A stretch of DNA of 64,000 nt from assembly GCA_036583965.1 (NCBI GenBank), contig JAZBQD010000030.1, positions 84,758,800 through 84,822,799 on the forward strand, written 5' to 3'. Both the position numbers and the translations under genes were made by a program. Source of the stretch: Prunella strophiata (taxonomy: Eukaryota > Chordata > Aves > Passeriformes > Prunellidae). Numbering within the stretch: the first letter of the stretch is position 1; every line of letters starts with the position of its first letter. Positions 63,237-64,000 of this stretch are shown one piece after another. The notes under the pieces are model-generated. The model did no database searches. It worked only from the letters and a program-made list of their open reading frames with translations, and was not told the DNA's origin.

Positions 63237-63810
63237 TGTACTGGTATTGGCTGGGATAGAGTTAATTGTCTTCATAGCAGCTTTTATGGTGCTGTGTTTT
63301 AGATCTGTGACCAAAACAGTGTTGATAACACAGGGATATTTTAGCTATTGCTGAGCAGAGCTTGCACAATCCCAAGACCTGTTTCCCACCCCACCAGTGA
63401 GGCATCTGGGGGTGCACAAGGAGTTGGGAGGTACACCGCTGGGACAGCTGACACAACTGCCAAAGGGATATCCCACACTGTATGCTGTCATGCTCTGCCA
63501 TAAAAGCTGGGGAGGAGAAAGGGACAGATAGACAGACAGACACACACACACCTTCAGAGTGATGGTGTTTGCCTTTCCAGGTCACAGGAAATGGTGATGG
63601 AGCCTGGCTTTCCTGGAGATGGCTGAACATCTGCCTGCTGATGTAAAGCAGTGAATGAATTACTTGTTCTACTCTGCTTTACCTATTAAACTGTCTTTAT
63701 CTCAGCCACAGCTTTGTTCACTTTTACCCTTGCAATTCTCTCCCCATCCTGCTGGGGAAAGTAAACAAGATGACTAAGGAGAAACTGAAGCAGTGCTTTA
63801 CCACAGGCAA
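63237..63810 (+). mobile_element. Solo LTR of an ERVL-type endogenous retrovirus
   Basis: The element starts TGTACTGGTATTGGCTGGGA and continues with AGTGTTGATAACACAGGGAT, then GGTGCACAAGGAGTTGGGAG and GGACAGCTGAC. It has a TATA-like CATAAAAGCTGGGG (63499-63512) and CCTATTAAACTGTCTTTATC with an ATTAAA signal. I recognise this text as an LTR abundant in songbird genomes. A (CA)n/(GACA)n run sits inside (about 63526-63552). No gag, pol or env sequence follows, so it is a solo LTR, and its right end is approximate. Confidence 0.75.
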
Positions 63811-64000
63811 TTCATGCTGTGGTCTTGCAGTCAGCAAAGGCTTCCTTCACCCACAAAAGGTTTCAAGAATAACATCTATTTGGGCCTTGAAACTTAAATA
63901 AGTTTGCTAAATAGGTGATAATTTGCAGGTGAGAACCTATCTTAGGTTCCTCAGTAATATATCTGTAGTAACTGTGGCTCCTCTGTAAGAAGCACAGAAG

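Noticed and set aside
1..64000. tRNA, rRNA, CRISPR arrays or bacterial-type operons
   Set aside because: I saw no cloverleaf-like tRNA with A/B boxes, no rRNA stretches and no regularly spaced identical repeats with unique spacers. The sequence is vertebrate nuclear DNA.

Overview
The window looks like nuclear DNA of a bird, most likely a songbird. It contains CR1 retrotransposon 3' ends, which are typical of sauropsid genomes, and a solo ERVL-type LTR near the right end of a kind I know from passerines. It also has compact, very GC-rich CpG-island promoters and short introns. All protein-coding content is spliced, and no prokaryotic features are present.

Three genes are supported, in the order LONRF2 - CHST10 - NMS. 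This is the order I know from mammals (human 2q11.2), so the block is conserved. (1) Positions 1-565, minus strand: the 5' part of LONRF2 exon 1 (TPR and first RING finger), running off the left edge, with its CpG-island promoter at about 566-1300. (2) Positions 23642-39029, minus strand: all of CHST10 (HNK-1 sulfotransferase). Five coding exons join in phase into a 358-residue protein, and a likely non-coding first exon lies in a CpG island at 38.2-39.5 kb. (3) Positions 55262-61713, plus strand: NMS (neuromedin S precursor). It is made of nine very small exons giving a precursor of about 130 residues with an intact FFLFRPRN-Gly-Arg amidation core.

Positions 1.3-21.6 kb are intergenic DNA between LONRF2 and the CHST10 3' end. 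Positions 39.5-55.0 kb separate the divergent CHST10 and NMS promoters. These stretches hold CR1 remnants, simple repeats, tandem duplications and several perfect short hairpins, but no gene I can support. CHST10 acts in the Golgi, making the HNK-1 carbohydrate. NMS is a secreted neuropeptide, and LONRF2 is a RING/Lon-domain ubiquitin ligase. They share synteny, not a pathway.

The points most worth following up are the bird NMS precursor, which has lost the usual dibasic site before the mature hormone and much of its middle region, and an apparent reading-frame conflict at the LONRF2 start around a run of seven C.
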